A DNA stretch of 64,000 nucleotides from Baylisascaris procyonis (Eukaryota > Nematoda > Chromadorea > Rhabditida > Ascarididae), in contig JAZARR010000187.1 of assembly GCA_037389465.1 (NCBI GenBank), positions 1,922,001 through 1,986,000 of the forward strand, written 5' to 3'. Positions within the stretch are counted from its first letter, which is position 1. The number at the start of each line of letters is the position of its first letter. The position numbers were made by a program, and so were the translations under genes. A model generated the notes under the pieces. It ran no database searches, was not told the DNA's origin, and worked only from the letters and a program-made list of their open reading frames with translations. Positions 13,101-24,893 of this stretch are shown one piece after another.

Positions 13101-16100
13101 GAAGTAAGATCCCTACATTTTCCTATACTTTTTCAAGCCATGTATAAGATATCAGCCCCTTTAAAACCACAACAGAAAATAAAGAAAGACTGACCAAAAT
13201 ATACATTTATAATGCTGATTATGGTCACACAATCAGTTCTGACAATTAAGTTCGGCCTTTGACACTCCTCGAATTAGGCAGCGGAAGTGCGACAGGGGTG
13301 TGGGGGGGAGGGGGAAGGCTGGGTTAATGAGGGGAAATTTATTCCTTCTTTGGATTTCCTGCCATTACATAGCAATTGTAATAAACGTTCTAACATTGGA
13401 TTGGAATATGAAGTGCTCCAAAAATGTTTATTCAATTAAAGTAAGCGACTGCAATATATCCCAAACACCACATTTCTCTCTAGTTTGTAGTGTTATTATC
13501 ATTACAACACTAATGCTTTACTAATCAATCATCTAAGACCTTTTACTTAAACACCTTTTCCCTTTTTTTAATAAACACTGTCTTTCTCCCCCTTCCCCCC
13601 CCCCGTTTAAAAATCAAGAAAAAACACCCAACCTTCATGTATGCTAATCTGCACGACAGCCAATCTAATCTCGTCGGTCATCCTTGCAGCCGCTAAAGCA
13701 GCCAATGCCTTTTGTGTATCCTTCGAACGCAAATGCAACGCTGCTTCAATCAACAATGCTTCTTGAATAGGACCATAACGTTCGTGAATTTGTTCAAGAC
13801 TACGACGACAGGGCTCTCGTTGATTCGAATATAAATGCACAAGTGCCTGCAAAATAACGCCTACATAAATTCATGACAAAACTCCCTTATAAAAAAACCC
13901 CTAATTGAATATCAACCAGGAAGTTGACGGGATTATATGTTGCGACATAGAGGATTAAGCGTAGGTTATACGATATTTTGCGACATGGGGGATTAAATGT
14001 AGGTTATACGATATTTTCTAAAATGGGGGATAAACGTAGGTTATACGATATTTTACTAGATGAGTGCAAATAACAGTACTTTCAAATAAGAACACTGAAT
14101 GAAACCTGATTCAGCATGAGTGTTCTTCTCTGGCGAATTGTTAGCTTAGAACTTTCGATTTGCGATGCTGTCTTTAATTTCTTTCTTGCCTCCATTAAAT
14201 TTTGCTCACGACGAGCTGATGGAATATTGTTGGCCACTGTTGCTAATACACTTTTATCTGATGGACTGAAATAAAGACACCACATTTCATTCATTCCTAA
14301 ATCATTGAAGCAAGAGACTATCAACATTTTTCAATGTCTTGAAAAAGAAAGATGAAGAAAACAATCAAAAAGAAATTCTAAATAATTTCAAAACTTTTCA
14401 AATGTGCAAAACTAAGTAAGGACTTATAATTGCGGATGTATGGTATATCAATTTTCCACACAATGTGACTCAAATAACGACGGTGTAAGCATACTTGAGT
14501 TCCTGTATGCGTAAATATATTTTCAACGCCTCATCAACTTGTCCTAAACGTTGAAGGACGAATGCCTTTTGTACACGAATAACCGAGAGTTCCTCTTCAA
14601 TATCATCCTCTGATAAGCCTTCCTCAGTAAGTGTTTCACCACATATCTCTGCAATTTATATATTCCGTTCAGTCAATACCATTTCTTGCCCTCGTTAGAA
14701 TCTAGAAATATCATTTTGCGTATATCCATTTCATAAATAACATCCTAAATACGCTTACTAATGCCAAATAGTAAAATAATTGAGTGCTTTTTCGATAAGA
14801 ATATACTACAAGCAAACAGATTGCCCATTAACATATCAAAGGCGTATTTAAAAGACATTAGAGACCTATTTTATAGGCATCAGATGTGTATATGATCGGT
14901 TTCAGAGGTATATTTGGTGGACATCAGATGCATATTTGGTATCCAATAGAGCTAACAACGTAGAAACGTTCATCGATATCAAAATACTAAGCATAGTGCT
15001 AAAATGTGACAAAATATAAATTTTTAACTCGCACTTCCCATATCTTCAAACCTCTCAGATACTAGTTACAATTGATGGGCTTGTACGGATCCCGGAAACA
15101 AGAGCCAAAAATAATTAAATCCCCGCAGTGGAAACATTAAAAAAAACACATACTTTCAGCTTTTTGCAGCATTTTAAGTGCCGATGAATATTTTTCCGTT
15201 TCAATGAGATGACATGCGCCATTATAAAGTTGTTCGAATGTTTCTAGTTGTGCCATCGGTTGCTGAAAATGGGTAAATCCTACGCGTAAATGAAGTATCC
15301 ACTATTTACCATCTGTCGAAAACATCTCTTCTCAACCAATTTATACAATTTATTTAGGTAGTAATGATAAGGACACTGCTCGTTTTATTTTACTTCTGTG
15401 GACATTTGCGCCTTTTTTCGAAAGATGGAGCTGCTAGGCTATGAATTTTCTTTTTTCAGGTATTATTCTCAATCGAATTTCAGATATAAAATTATTTCTC
15501 TAATTATGGCGCATTCTTTGCAATCAAAGAATAAGCTCAAATATCTTAAGCATCAATTAAGCTTAAATCCCAAATTTAACTGAGAAAAGGTTAAACCAAA
15601 CCTTTTCCTTCCCACTGCCCATTCCCACATCGCCTTTCTTTACAAAAAAAAAAAAAAAAACTATGCAATATCTGAAAGCAGACAGCACTCACTTGATGAA
15701 TACCCATCGCATGCAATTGCGTAATAACGGCAATAAGATTCGCACGTCTTTCTTCATCGTAATCATCCGAATGGTTCTTAAGCAATTTCCTAAAATATAT
15801 AATTACCGTAGTAATCGTTCACAATGATTACAGCAGTAATCTTTCACAACAATTACGGTAGTGATTAAGCAATCATCTGATTGAATTCCACTGAGGAAGT
15901 CACCAAAAACCATTAAAATATTTACGTTATATACCGCATTTATATATATATATATATCTCTTTCAGAGATGAGAATTAATGAATAATCTCGAACAAATGC
16001 CCTTTCCTCAACAGTTCAGGGAATTAAAGCATCCACCCCCTCCTCCTCCAATTTGCTTCTCTCTTCTATCAAAATGGCCTATTCTTACATATTTGAAACA

Positions 16101-18869
16101 TCACATACTCTTCTAGTGATCTACCAAAATCCCTCCCCCAATCTCAATAACTCACTTCAATCTCTCTGATTTCTATAACCAATGGGGTTATATAAAAAGT
16201 TATGTATATTATGAATAAATATTTACAATACGAATAATGAAAGAATTAAATTATCTTCATCACTTTACATATCAACTTAAAATGAGCTTTATCGAAAATA
16301 GAGTGAAAATCATTTCAATACCACAAAACCTCCTTAACAGAATAGCGCTTCTTTGATTAACTTTAGTTAGCTTCTGGATATACAACGATCGATAAATCGT
16401 TCACTCTTCATCGAGTATTGCTAATAGAAGTAGGGCAGACCGATAAAATAGTCTCAAACAATAAATCCCTTCAATGATTCTTCTTCACTTTAACCATGAA
16501 ATTACTGCGTTCACAATACACAAACCTTTAATTATATTACCTGTGGTGGTGTGGTTCCTTTTAGAGATTAGATGTGAACAAAAGAAAAAGCCGCATTCTT
16601 TTTGTTTTTCACTCATGGAATGATCCCTCTTGCTAATATTTTATTCATCTAGATGAAACTGCTAAAATTGATTAATGATGGATAATAAAATAAGAAAAAT
16701 ATTACAATTAAATATTGTAAATGTTTGAAACGATGACTTGAATGAATATCACTCAAAGAGGAGGGAATAAAACGATTAAAAAAAACAACTATGAAAACAA
16801 TAGAGAATTAAAAAAATAGAATTTTTGGATGAATTTTTCAACGAATGAAAACGATCAATTCTGATTCGTAACATGGGAAACGAAGGGGGGGGGGAAGGGA
16901 ATAACTCAGACGAAATGAAGCTAGAACGAAACAAAAAAAAATTTACACCATCGGACGAAATAGTTGTGCGCAAAATTTTGATGCGTGAAAATATTATAAC
17001 CCTCCTCCCCCTTCCCCCATTCCTCGAAATTGAGACAAAAAGAAAGAAAAGAATGAAGACATATGATGTACCTCATTCGGTCTACACCTTAAATATAACC
17101 CACCTAGAGAATAATAAAATATCGACTGGTAGAGTGAAAATAGCGCCCATTTCATCACACTTACTTGAAAATTGCTGCCGCCTCTTCGAATTTTTCAGCC
17201 CGATATAGTAACTGTGCTCTCAGCTCCATGCAACGAACATCATCCGGATTCGCTTTTGCCAATGTTTCCATTGCAGCCGCATCATCGTTGAGCCGATACT
17301 GCACGTAAGCTTTCTCGAATAAACAATCCCTTAAATATGCACATTTACATTATTCACTCCTTCACGAGAGTCTCATATTTGACTCCATTTTAGCTCCATA
17401 AACAACCTCCGTAGATAATTTTCGTCAATGAAAAAATAATTCAGTTTCAAAATTTCAGGTTTACAACTACTGAAACATGAGTGAAACATCAATAAACATC
17501 TTTCATATGAGCTATACTCTGATTGGAACACATAACACTAATGCAAGAAAGATGAATATGAGATGTTAATCCTCTTTAAAAATTTCGAAAAAGATCGAAG
17601 AATTTAAAAAGACGACCAATAGGCAATAGGCATCTGCGAAGCTAATTTATTTCTTCTATAGGGATTCCCATCAAAATTTAGGGATTCTGTAGTGAAACCA
17701 AGTTTGCCATTAAGTACGAGTTTAAACTCATTGGATCCACGAGGTTGAGCTCAACGAATCCCCCTCTCCCTCGATGAATATCGGGGAGGGCAGCAAGATG
17801 CAAAATGGGAGATCAGGCAACTTCAAACAAAAATAGATTGAAACTTGACCAAGTCCGAAAAGGAATATGGCTGATCTATCAAATCACATGACGTCACATT
17901 TATGCAAGTACAACATTTCTCACTCACCCCATTTGATGAAAGGGGGTCTTCTTGATGAGTGCGAGTGCTTCCTCGAATTGCCCCAATTGAATTTGCGCAA
18001 CCAATTTACATTTGAATGCAAGTGTTTCCCTTGGAAAATTTCGCAATACTGAAATATAAATCAATAAAACGTGTAGATTAGCTTCTAGACACTGAATGAT
18101 CATCATTCTACACCGTATTAGCTTTAATAAAACCCCTCGTTATAAAATCCTCATGATTTCAGTAGAGGGTGAAGCGAGATTATTTAGTGCGAAGTTATTT
18201 TGTCAAGAAATTGCAGCCTGGACTACACCACAGTACACAACTTTTACATACAAGTATATGCATATATAGAATATCGTATGCAATATACCACTGTATAATT
18301 AATTGTATACAACATAATAGAAAAATTCCGTGCACAAAATTCTTCGATTTCTAGATAAAAGGGTGAACGCTTATTGAGAGAATAGGGAATTTCTCCACTT
18401 CTTAAAAAAATCTTGAATGGCTTCATTTAAGGAAGGAAGATTGAGGGAGGGGTGGGGGAGGGAGGATCATCCATGACAACATAGTGAGGAGTCATTAATG
18501 GCAATAGAATATGTGCCTAAGTGCACTTGTTATCCACGTAGATAGATTATCTAGACACATATCTCATATAGACCAATCCTCTTCACAAATTTATTTATCT
18601 CAAATCATTGAAAAGCAACAAATGTCGACAATCTTAAAGCAAAAACAGCAATCAGCTAGCTTATTCAAACGTTTACAACTTTCCTTACTTTCAATTTCAC
18701 TCTTAAATAATATTACTGCTGCCGAATTATGAATAGATAAAATTAAGAGAGAAAGAAATATACTTTTGTTGGCGGTCTTGAGTGCCTTATCATAATCACC
18801 ACTCGTATCCGCCTTTACAAGATCAATGAAGCATTGCTTCGCGGCTGCTGCACCGCTTTCTGCGACCAT
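10186..18869 (-). CDS. srp-72: Signal recognition particle subunit SRP72 (12 exons)
   Basis: Exons in transcript order: 18764-18869, 17928-18048, 17165-17329, 15693-15789, 15154-15262, 14495-14648, 14106-14265, 13633-13846, 12657-12769, 11194-11547, 10853-11058, 10186-10321. All GT/AG, frame kept throughout, 644 aa (human 671). SRP72 forms the SRP68/72 heterodimer on the S domain of SRP RNA and is needed for ER targeting. The N-terminal two thirds is helical TPR-like repeats: ALKTANK near the start, FEKAYVQYRLND, DDYDEERRANL, and VANNIPSARREQN, matching human 'VIANNI'. The basic C-terminus carries KNYDPKVPPDPERWLP; the PDPERWLP motif at about residues 557-564 is the diagnostic SRP72 RNA-binding motif. 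The protein ends in a lysine-rich tail and W, as in other SRP72s. No break or truncation seen. Confidence 0.96.
13294..13323 (+). other. G-run cluster (possible G-quadruplex) in an SRP72 intron
   Basis: Runs of 4, 7, 5 and 3 G separated by short gaps on the plus strand, which is the template strand of SRP72. A pre-mRNA quadruplex is therefore not expected; a DNA one is possible. Confidence 0.4.
13938..14057. repeat. 38-bp minisatellite, about 3 copies
   Basis: The core AGGTTATACGATATTTT recurs at 13963, 14001 and 14038, with related flanks (GCGACATGGGGGATTAAA type). It lies in the SRP72 intron between exons 13633-13846 and 14106-14265. Confidence 0.8.
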
Positions 18870-20356
18870 ATTAGTTATTTAGCGCCTTCACTCAACGTTG
18901 TTGATGGATTCAGATTCCCAATAAACTAAAAATAAGCTCACATCAACAACCTAGTCAAACAGTCATAAATCGTTTAATCGTCGCAACTTATGTTCGAATA
19001 TGCTACGGAGTTAATAAAACTTCCTTATGACGAGAAATATTAGCATTATTGTCTTGAGAAGAATAGCAGTGAAGCGTGAAGTAACAAAGCGAATATTTTG
19101 GGCAGTCTCGATTAAGAAGGGCGATCAGTTTTAAATCAGCCATGACCGAAATCGGAATCGGGATAAGGCTCAATCCACTTCAACACGATCAAAAGCTAAA
19201 TTGTCTCAAAGTTTCGGTTCAAATTCTGCTGCCAATCGGGGCTACATTTAATCTAGACTCAACATTTGGAGATTTAAATGGATAAAAGGTAATAACGCAG
19301 TTTACTGTACCATCTATCACGTATCAATACGAAACCACTACTTCTAATCACTTATAGGTAATGCATAGCGAAAACACTGGGAAAGTTTTTATGAAACTTT
19401 GCACCAATTAAGGCATGATGGGGAAGTTTTTTCAGTATGGACTTTGTTTTCACAACCGAGAATTTTAGAGGATGGTTCGATGGAAGAGTATCATGGTTGT
19501 AGTGCATAGTAGCGCGAAGGAGATCGATATGCACGGTATATGAGTTCGCGACCTCTTTTACCTCACCATCTCAGGTCACTTGACCTTCCACCTCTACAAC
19601 CGTAATCTTCTAACGCTTGAATACATCACATCACAGTAAGTGTTCGCCGATATATGATTTAGTAGCGATTTCTCAAAACTACTTCTACGTAAAAACTGCC
19701 AAGCGAATAAAGACGTCGCCACACGACATATCCGCCTCAAAAGATGTTAGCGGAAGTGTTTCAAACATAACTGGAAATGATAAGGAGAATAATGTCGAAA
19801 GCTTCATCAAGTCTAATTGTAGAACTTAATTCAACCGTCATATTGGTGAAATCGATGATTACCTGCTATCCCGGTACTTGAAAATATTTGAATGAAATAT
19901 TTAAAAAAAAAAAAAACAAAGAAAATGTTTCAGAGGTAACTTTTCACAATCGAACACTTAGCAATGCCCTACAGATTCATTTTTAGACGCAAGACGAATG
20001 TAATGACTCTAATATAAAGACTTAGCGCTTAGCTTTTCCCTCCACCCCCCCCCCTCCCTCCCCCACTCCACTATAATCCATAAACACCTACTGAAGCTCA
20101 AAGAAACGAAAGCATCAACTACCTTCCACGTCAACATGCACCAGTCCCTTCACAGATTGACACCTAGCCAATAAATTAACACTTTATTCGTGTTGTCGTT
20201 CCGAGATTTGAATCAAAGTTATTAAATGAACAACAATGTTTTAATTTAGTACTCACGAAAAATACGTTAATGATGGAAACCTTCAATGATCTTTGTTGTA
20301 TCTGTGAATGCCAACTCTTGTATTGGGCCGCGATGACGTCAAAGAGGGAGGCCAAT
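18870..20356. other. SRP72 upstream region, no gene supported
   Basis: Between the SRP72 start codon (minus strand, 18869) and the LTR-like segment. The proximal part should contain the SRP72 promoter. A plus-strand frame at 19617-19829 has ordinary composition (SASKDVSGSVSNITGN) but no family match and no convincing partner exon. Confidence 0.35.
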
Positions 20357-20687
20357 TGTGTAACTTGAATGCACACGGTTATAATAGAAATGGTTTATTG
20401 GGGAGTACAACGGCTCCTAAGACGAGTATAATAGAGAGGGATGAACGGTGACAAGGCGAACGCGGATAGGGAGGACTGACAAGTGAAGAAGGCTGACTCT
20501 GATGGGCTAAAGCCTTATTTATATGGGCCTCAGATATCGCCTGATGCAGCACAAAAGCACATAAGTCGATTCATGGCATTAAGTGAAGAACAATAAACGA
20601 GAATCGACTATACGAATAAATGTAATCAGTACAGTGATAGATCACAAGTAGATATCTTGGATTGGCTCTTCAGTGCCATACCCAACA
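20357..20687 (-). mobile_element. LTR-like segment, possible solo LTR
   Basis: Read on the minus strand, it begins TGTTGGGTATGG and ends TTACACA (TG..CA ends). It contains TATAAATAAGG about 165 bp in, and CCCAATAAACC about 45 bp before the end, which is the U3-TATA then R-AATAAA order of an LTR. The part between TATA and AATAAA is more GC-rich than its surroundings. A TGTTGGG start is seen in BEL/Pao LTRs. No matching second LTR, clear primer-binding site or target duplication was found, so identity is unproven. It could instead be a promoter or 5' exon. Confidence 0.35.
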
Positions 20688-21439
20688 GTTCTGAAGTGAA
20701 ATGTTTGTATGCATAAAATAAGGGGAAAATATGCTCGAAGAGTCGGCATCTAATGCGTTTTTTTCCATTCAGCTTATTTCAGCAATGGGTCAACTTCCCA
20801 AATTATTCTAAAAAGTAAAATTAGTAAATAAAATCAAATAATTTCCTCATCGATCCGATTAATTATAAAAAATTCTTTGCAAAATAATTCACTTTCTTTG
20901 AAAAGAACGATTCATAATGCAAATCAGATTGTTGTGAAATGTATGAAAGTTTTCTTTTTTTTGGTTAGCACAGTCAACATTTACCAACTTATTCAAAACT
21001 TGATCAATTAAAATAAAATGCCCTGCATACTATACCGTCGATTATAACTGATATTATTTTGAAACTCCGACTTCAGTGATTCCAGTAGAGCGAAAGACAT
21101 CAAGACAAAGAAATTGAAGATGAATTTCGATGACGTCATCTTTGCATTTATCGATACACGTATATACATCAGGTGCCCATAACGCATCCTTGGGGAATAA
21201 ATTCCGATAAGTGTTCAGTAAAAGTAAAAGTGAATTTTTTTACACTACAATAAAGAAAGATTTCGAAGAAAAAAGAGATTTCAATTTTCGCACTTAAATT
21301 CGCATTCGAATTGGAAGAGAAATTTGAATTCGGTTTGATTCTCATTGATCGTAACGATAACCATTCGATTTTTGCTATATTTTCTTATAGTTGGATTCTT
21401 CAAGTGTGATAGAATAATTGTGTCTCAATTAGATGTGTC

Positions 21440-21443
<4 letters not shown>
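20688..21443. other. AT-rich spacer before the tandem duplication
   Basis: No gene or repeat recognised; ends at the (TA)n run that bounds the duplication. Confidence 0.4.

Positions 21444-21491
<48 letters not shown>
21444..21491. repeat. (TA)n microsatellite at the left edge of the duplication
   Basis: About 24 TA units. The same junction, (TA)n followed by AAAGTATAATTT, recurs at 27652-27680 between the two copies, and (TA)n recurs again at 33845-33893 after the second copy. Confidence 0.95.
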
Positions 21492-21495
<4 letters not shown>

Positions 21496-23458
21496 ATAAT
21501 TTATTTATTTTTATAATTTATATATAATTTATTTAAGTATAAGTATATTATAATTTATATATAGGTATAATATATATATATAATTCTTTTATTTATTCGC
21601 CTATCTTTTGATTTGTTTCAGGTTATTGTCATTTGTCATTTCAGGTTGTCAGCATGTTATACAGGTGTCAGACATTAAAATTATATCAATATGCAAAATG
21701 CCGAAAATGAGTGAGCGCAATAACAAATTGTTTTTTTCCTTACCTAATAATTATTGACATAGAATTGTACTGATGCGAACAATGCTGACAGCTATCAATA
21801 AGTTTGAGACGAAGAAATGAAATTGCACTTTTGTCCACTTTATCTAAACTGCCACTCAATTTAGTATCACGCTTATTTCCTCCCTTATTGAAATAATAAC
21901 TAATTGAAAAATTCACTTAAAATTGTTTTTTTTTTCAAAGATCAGCAAAAATTGGGTCATTAAAAACGGCAGTCATTTTAATTCCCTAATATTTTCTACA
22001 CTGGTGAGTGGTATATTCATTGTTGAGTCCATTATGCACATTAATGTATTCGTCAATGGATGACACCTCTACAAGGTGATTGCATTATACGATTATGGTC
22101 ACCGAATAACAACAATTATCAACATACGAATGACCTAATCCCGTATTTTGAAATATCATCTTTTCTATATAATTTTGTACTCTTCATTTACGCGTTTTTC
22201 AATTTTTTGTCCTGAACACTTTCGATGGGTTCACTTAAAAAGTCTCTTCCTTTTAGTGTCAACATCATTTTCGATCATTTTTTCGTATAAAAATTGCCGC
22301 TAATCACCTCTGAAGAAAATTTTATTAAATCGATTTGTTGTGCTTTGGAATTTGATTCCACGATAAAAGTATCTAAAGCCTTTAATATTTCCAGAATCTT
22401 TAATATAACTATCTACTCATTTTTCACACCCCATTCACACTTCTTGTTCCTTCTTACCTTTCCTTTTTCCTTCTTCTTCCTTCCTCTTTCCTCATCATCG
22501 TCCTTCCACTTCGTTCTCTAAATCAAAAGTATCACCCATCGCTTTAACAATCTTCAATAAACTTTCTTCTAGAGTTGATATTATTGCTCACTTGTTCACC
22601 GAATTTTATTCATCTTATCCTAATGATATAAAATAAAAAATTTGTTATTTTAGATTCTTTATTGAGTATAACTTCTTTTAGGAACATTCTCAGTTATTTC
22701 ATTGCTTCTAATCAATGAAACTTCATTCCCATATTAAATTTTTAAAAAGATGTTTTAATCTTTGTTTACAATATATTTAACATATTACTTTTAACTAAAT
22801 ATTACTTACTATAATACTTATTGCAACTTTTACATCATTTGCAACTTGAGTTTGAAAATCTTTATTTACTGCATTATCTATTAGATAATATCTTTCATTC
22901 CTTAACTTGTTCAATTCATTTATAAAAAATCGTAGGGCGCAATTTACGTATTAAATTAAAGTTTCTGAGTTAGTCTATAATTGAGAGAAAACAACTCAAT
23001 GAGCATCTTTTTGGTAAGCTCAAATACAGTTTTGTTGTATCGATCAGAATTTCATTTATTATTTGATAATTTTTCTCAAATTCATTAAATTTTTAAAAAA
23101 TAGCTGTTGCAATTTTTTCCTCATTTGTTCTTCATTTTTTATGACCCTATAAAATTAATCAAAAGAGAACAATCTACAAATTCTAAGGAAGGAAACTTTT
23201 CGAAAATAAATACGATCAGTGTCAAAGGAAATTTGTTTGTTGAATTTTCCGGTTTTTTGATAAATCGAAATTTTTGAAAAATTGTTCAAAATTTTCTTCT
23301 TTGAAAGAAAGTCGTTTCTTCGTTGAATTTCATAGCGAAAATGATTGGAAGTGGTGAGAAATATTGTTTCGGATGTCACTTTTTTTCTGACCGATTTTAT
23401 GATTTTCGCTCGTCTTAGAGCAATTCTTATTTTAAGCACAATTCCAACTTTTACTTGC

Positions 23459-23566
23459 AGGTCACGGTTTTTTTGTTCTCCTATCGGTCACTTCTTTTGT
23501 TTCCTTAGTGGTCACTTTTTTTTCGTTTTCATAGTGGTCACTTTTTCTGCTGTCTATTAAGTCACT
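23459..23566 (+). promoter_or_regulatory. 25-bp periodic GGTCA array upstream of exon 1 (copy 1)
   Basis: GGTCA occurs at 23460, 23486, 23510 and 23536, with a GTCA at 23561, each followed by C and a T-rich run. The spacing is 24-26 bp, so this is a degenerate minisatellite. The first site is a full AGGTCA nuclear-receptor half site. It lies about 1.4 kb upstream of the start codon of the moulting-family gene; C. elegans moulting genes are driven by nuclear receptors such as NHR-23. A regulatory role is inference. Confidence 0.4.
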
Positions 23567-24893
23567 TTTTTCTCAACCTGGCAATGAGAAATTCATGAAG
23601 TGAAGATCTTATCCTTTTCGTCATTTGCCTAACTACAAGAAGATATTGGCTATAAATGGGCAATCAACGCAACTATTTCAGTGCTGTGCAAACCGCGATT
23701 TTATTAAGCGGAATTGCATTCATATTGATGTTTTTTTTTTCATTTCGTATTTGTTGAAAATTTTTTGCTTCGTACTTTTTATAAATTATGAAGGGGAAAA
23801 ATATGTAATTCTTAAAAATTTCATCGAAGAAGAAGCTAAGAAAACATCGCAAATTTTGTACTTTGAAAAAATCATACATAGGAAATTTTGAAAGTTTTAA
23901 ATTATTTTTAATAAAAGTATATCTAATCATTGCAATTGATTTTCTCAAAAGTTTACGGCTGCTTCCTTCTAGATCGGCTTCCTTCTGATCATTCGATAGA
24001 TCGGCTTATTTTGTTTTTGTTTTTGTTTTGCTTTTTTTTTGTTTTTTTTTTTTTTTTGGAAATATTTGAACAGGTATTATAGAGGAGAATATTTTTTTCT
24101 AATATCTACTTGCTTTATATGTTAAGTAAAAATTTATTTTTTAAAATGCGTTCGTATTGAATATATTTGCATTCGTTATGAATGAGTATTAGAAGTTTTA
24201 TATACTTCAGTGGAATTTATGAAATTCGATGAATGATTTTTTTCATTTTCATTCACTTTCATCCAATAAGAATGTCTCGTTATGCATAAATGTATGCACG
24301 TGTTGACTGAAAGGTAATTGCTTTGATAAGAAAGATATATATGGGTTATAAATGAAAAGTTGAAAATGTTATATTTGTTTAGATAATTTTTTATTCCAAT
24401 ATTTTTATTTATTTATTTATTTATTTACTTATTTATTTTTTATTTATTTAATAGTTTATCAATAATAAGAAAATACGGAACGTGAAGGAGTTGCAGTGGG
24501 ATCATTTCATGAAATTTTTGATCTTAGCTCTTGAATTTATATCAAATGCATAATTAGAATTTTTTGCACTTATAGTTGAAAATTTAAGCATTTTATTTGG
24601 CATGTATGGATTGAGTTGAAAAAAAATTGTGATACTATTTGCATGATTTTTATTATCTCTAAATAAACCTAAAATAAAGGATCAAAAAATCAATTTCAAG
24701 CTTATTTCAGCACAATAATTTCAGAGATTTAATTTTAAAAGAACACTGTCGGATAATATGTTCATTGTGGATGTTCTTATTTCTCTAATTAACCCAATCG
24801 TTCGTTGAGTAATTCGATTATAGAAATTTTGCCGATATTCATTCATTTTCATGTATTCTAATCAATCGTGAATATTTCATTTCAGAGTAGAAG

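Noticed and set aside
23155..23439. 94-codon minus ORF present in both duplicated copies
   Set aside because: Identity between copies follows from the recent duplication; Lys/Phe/Ile-rich composition is as expected of AT-rich non-coding DNA, and no motif is seen.
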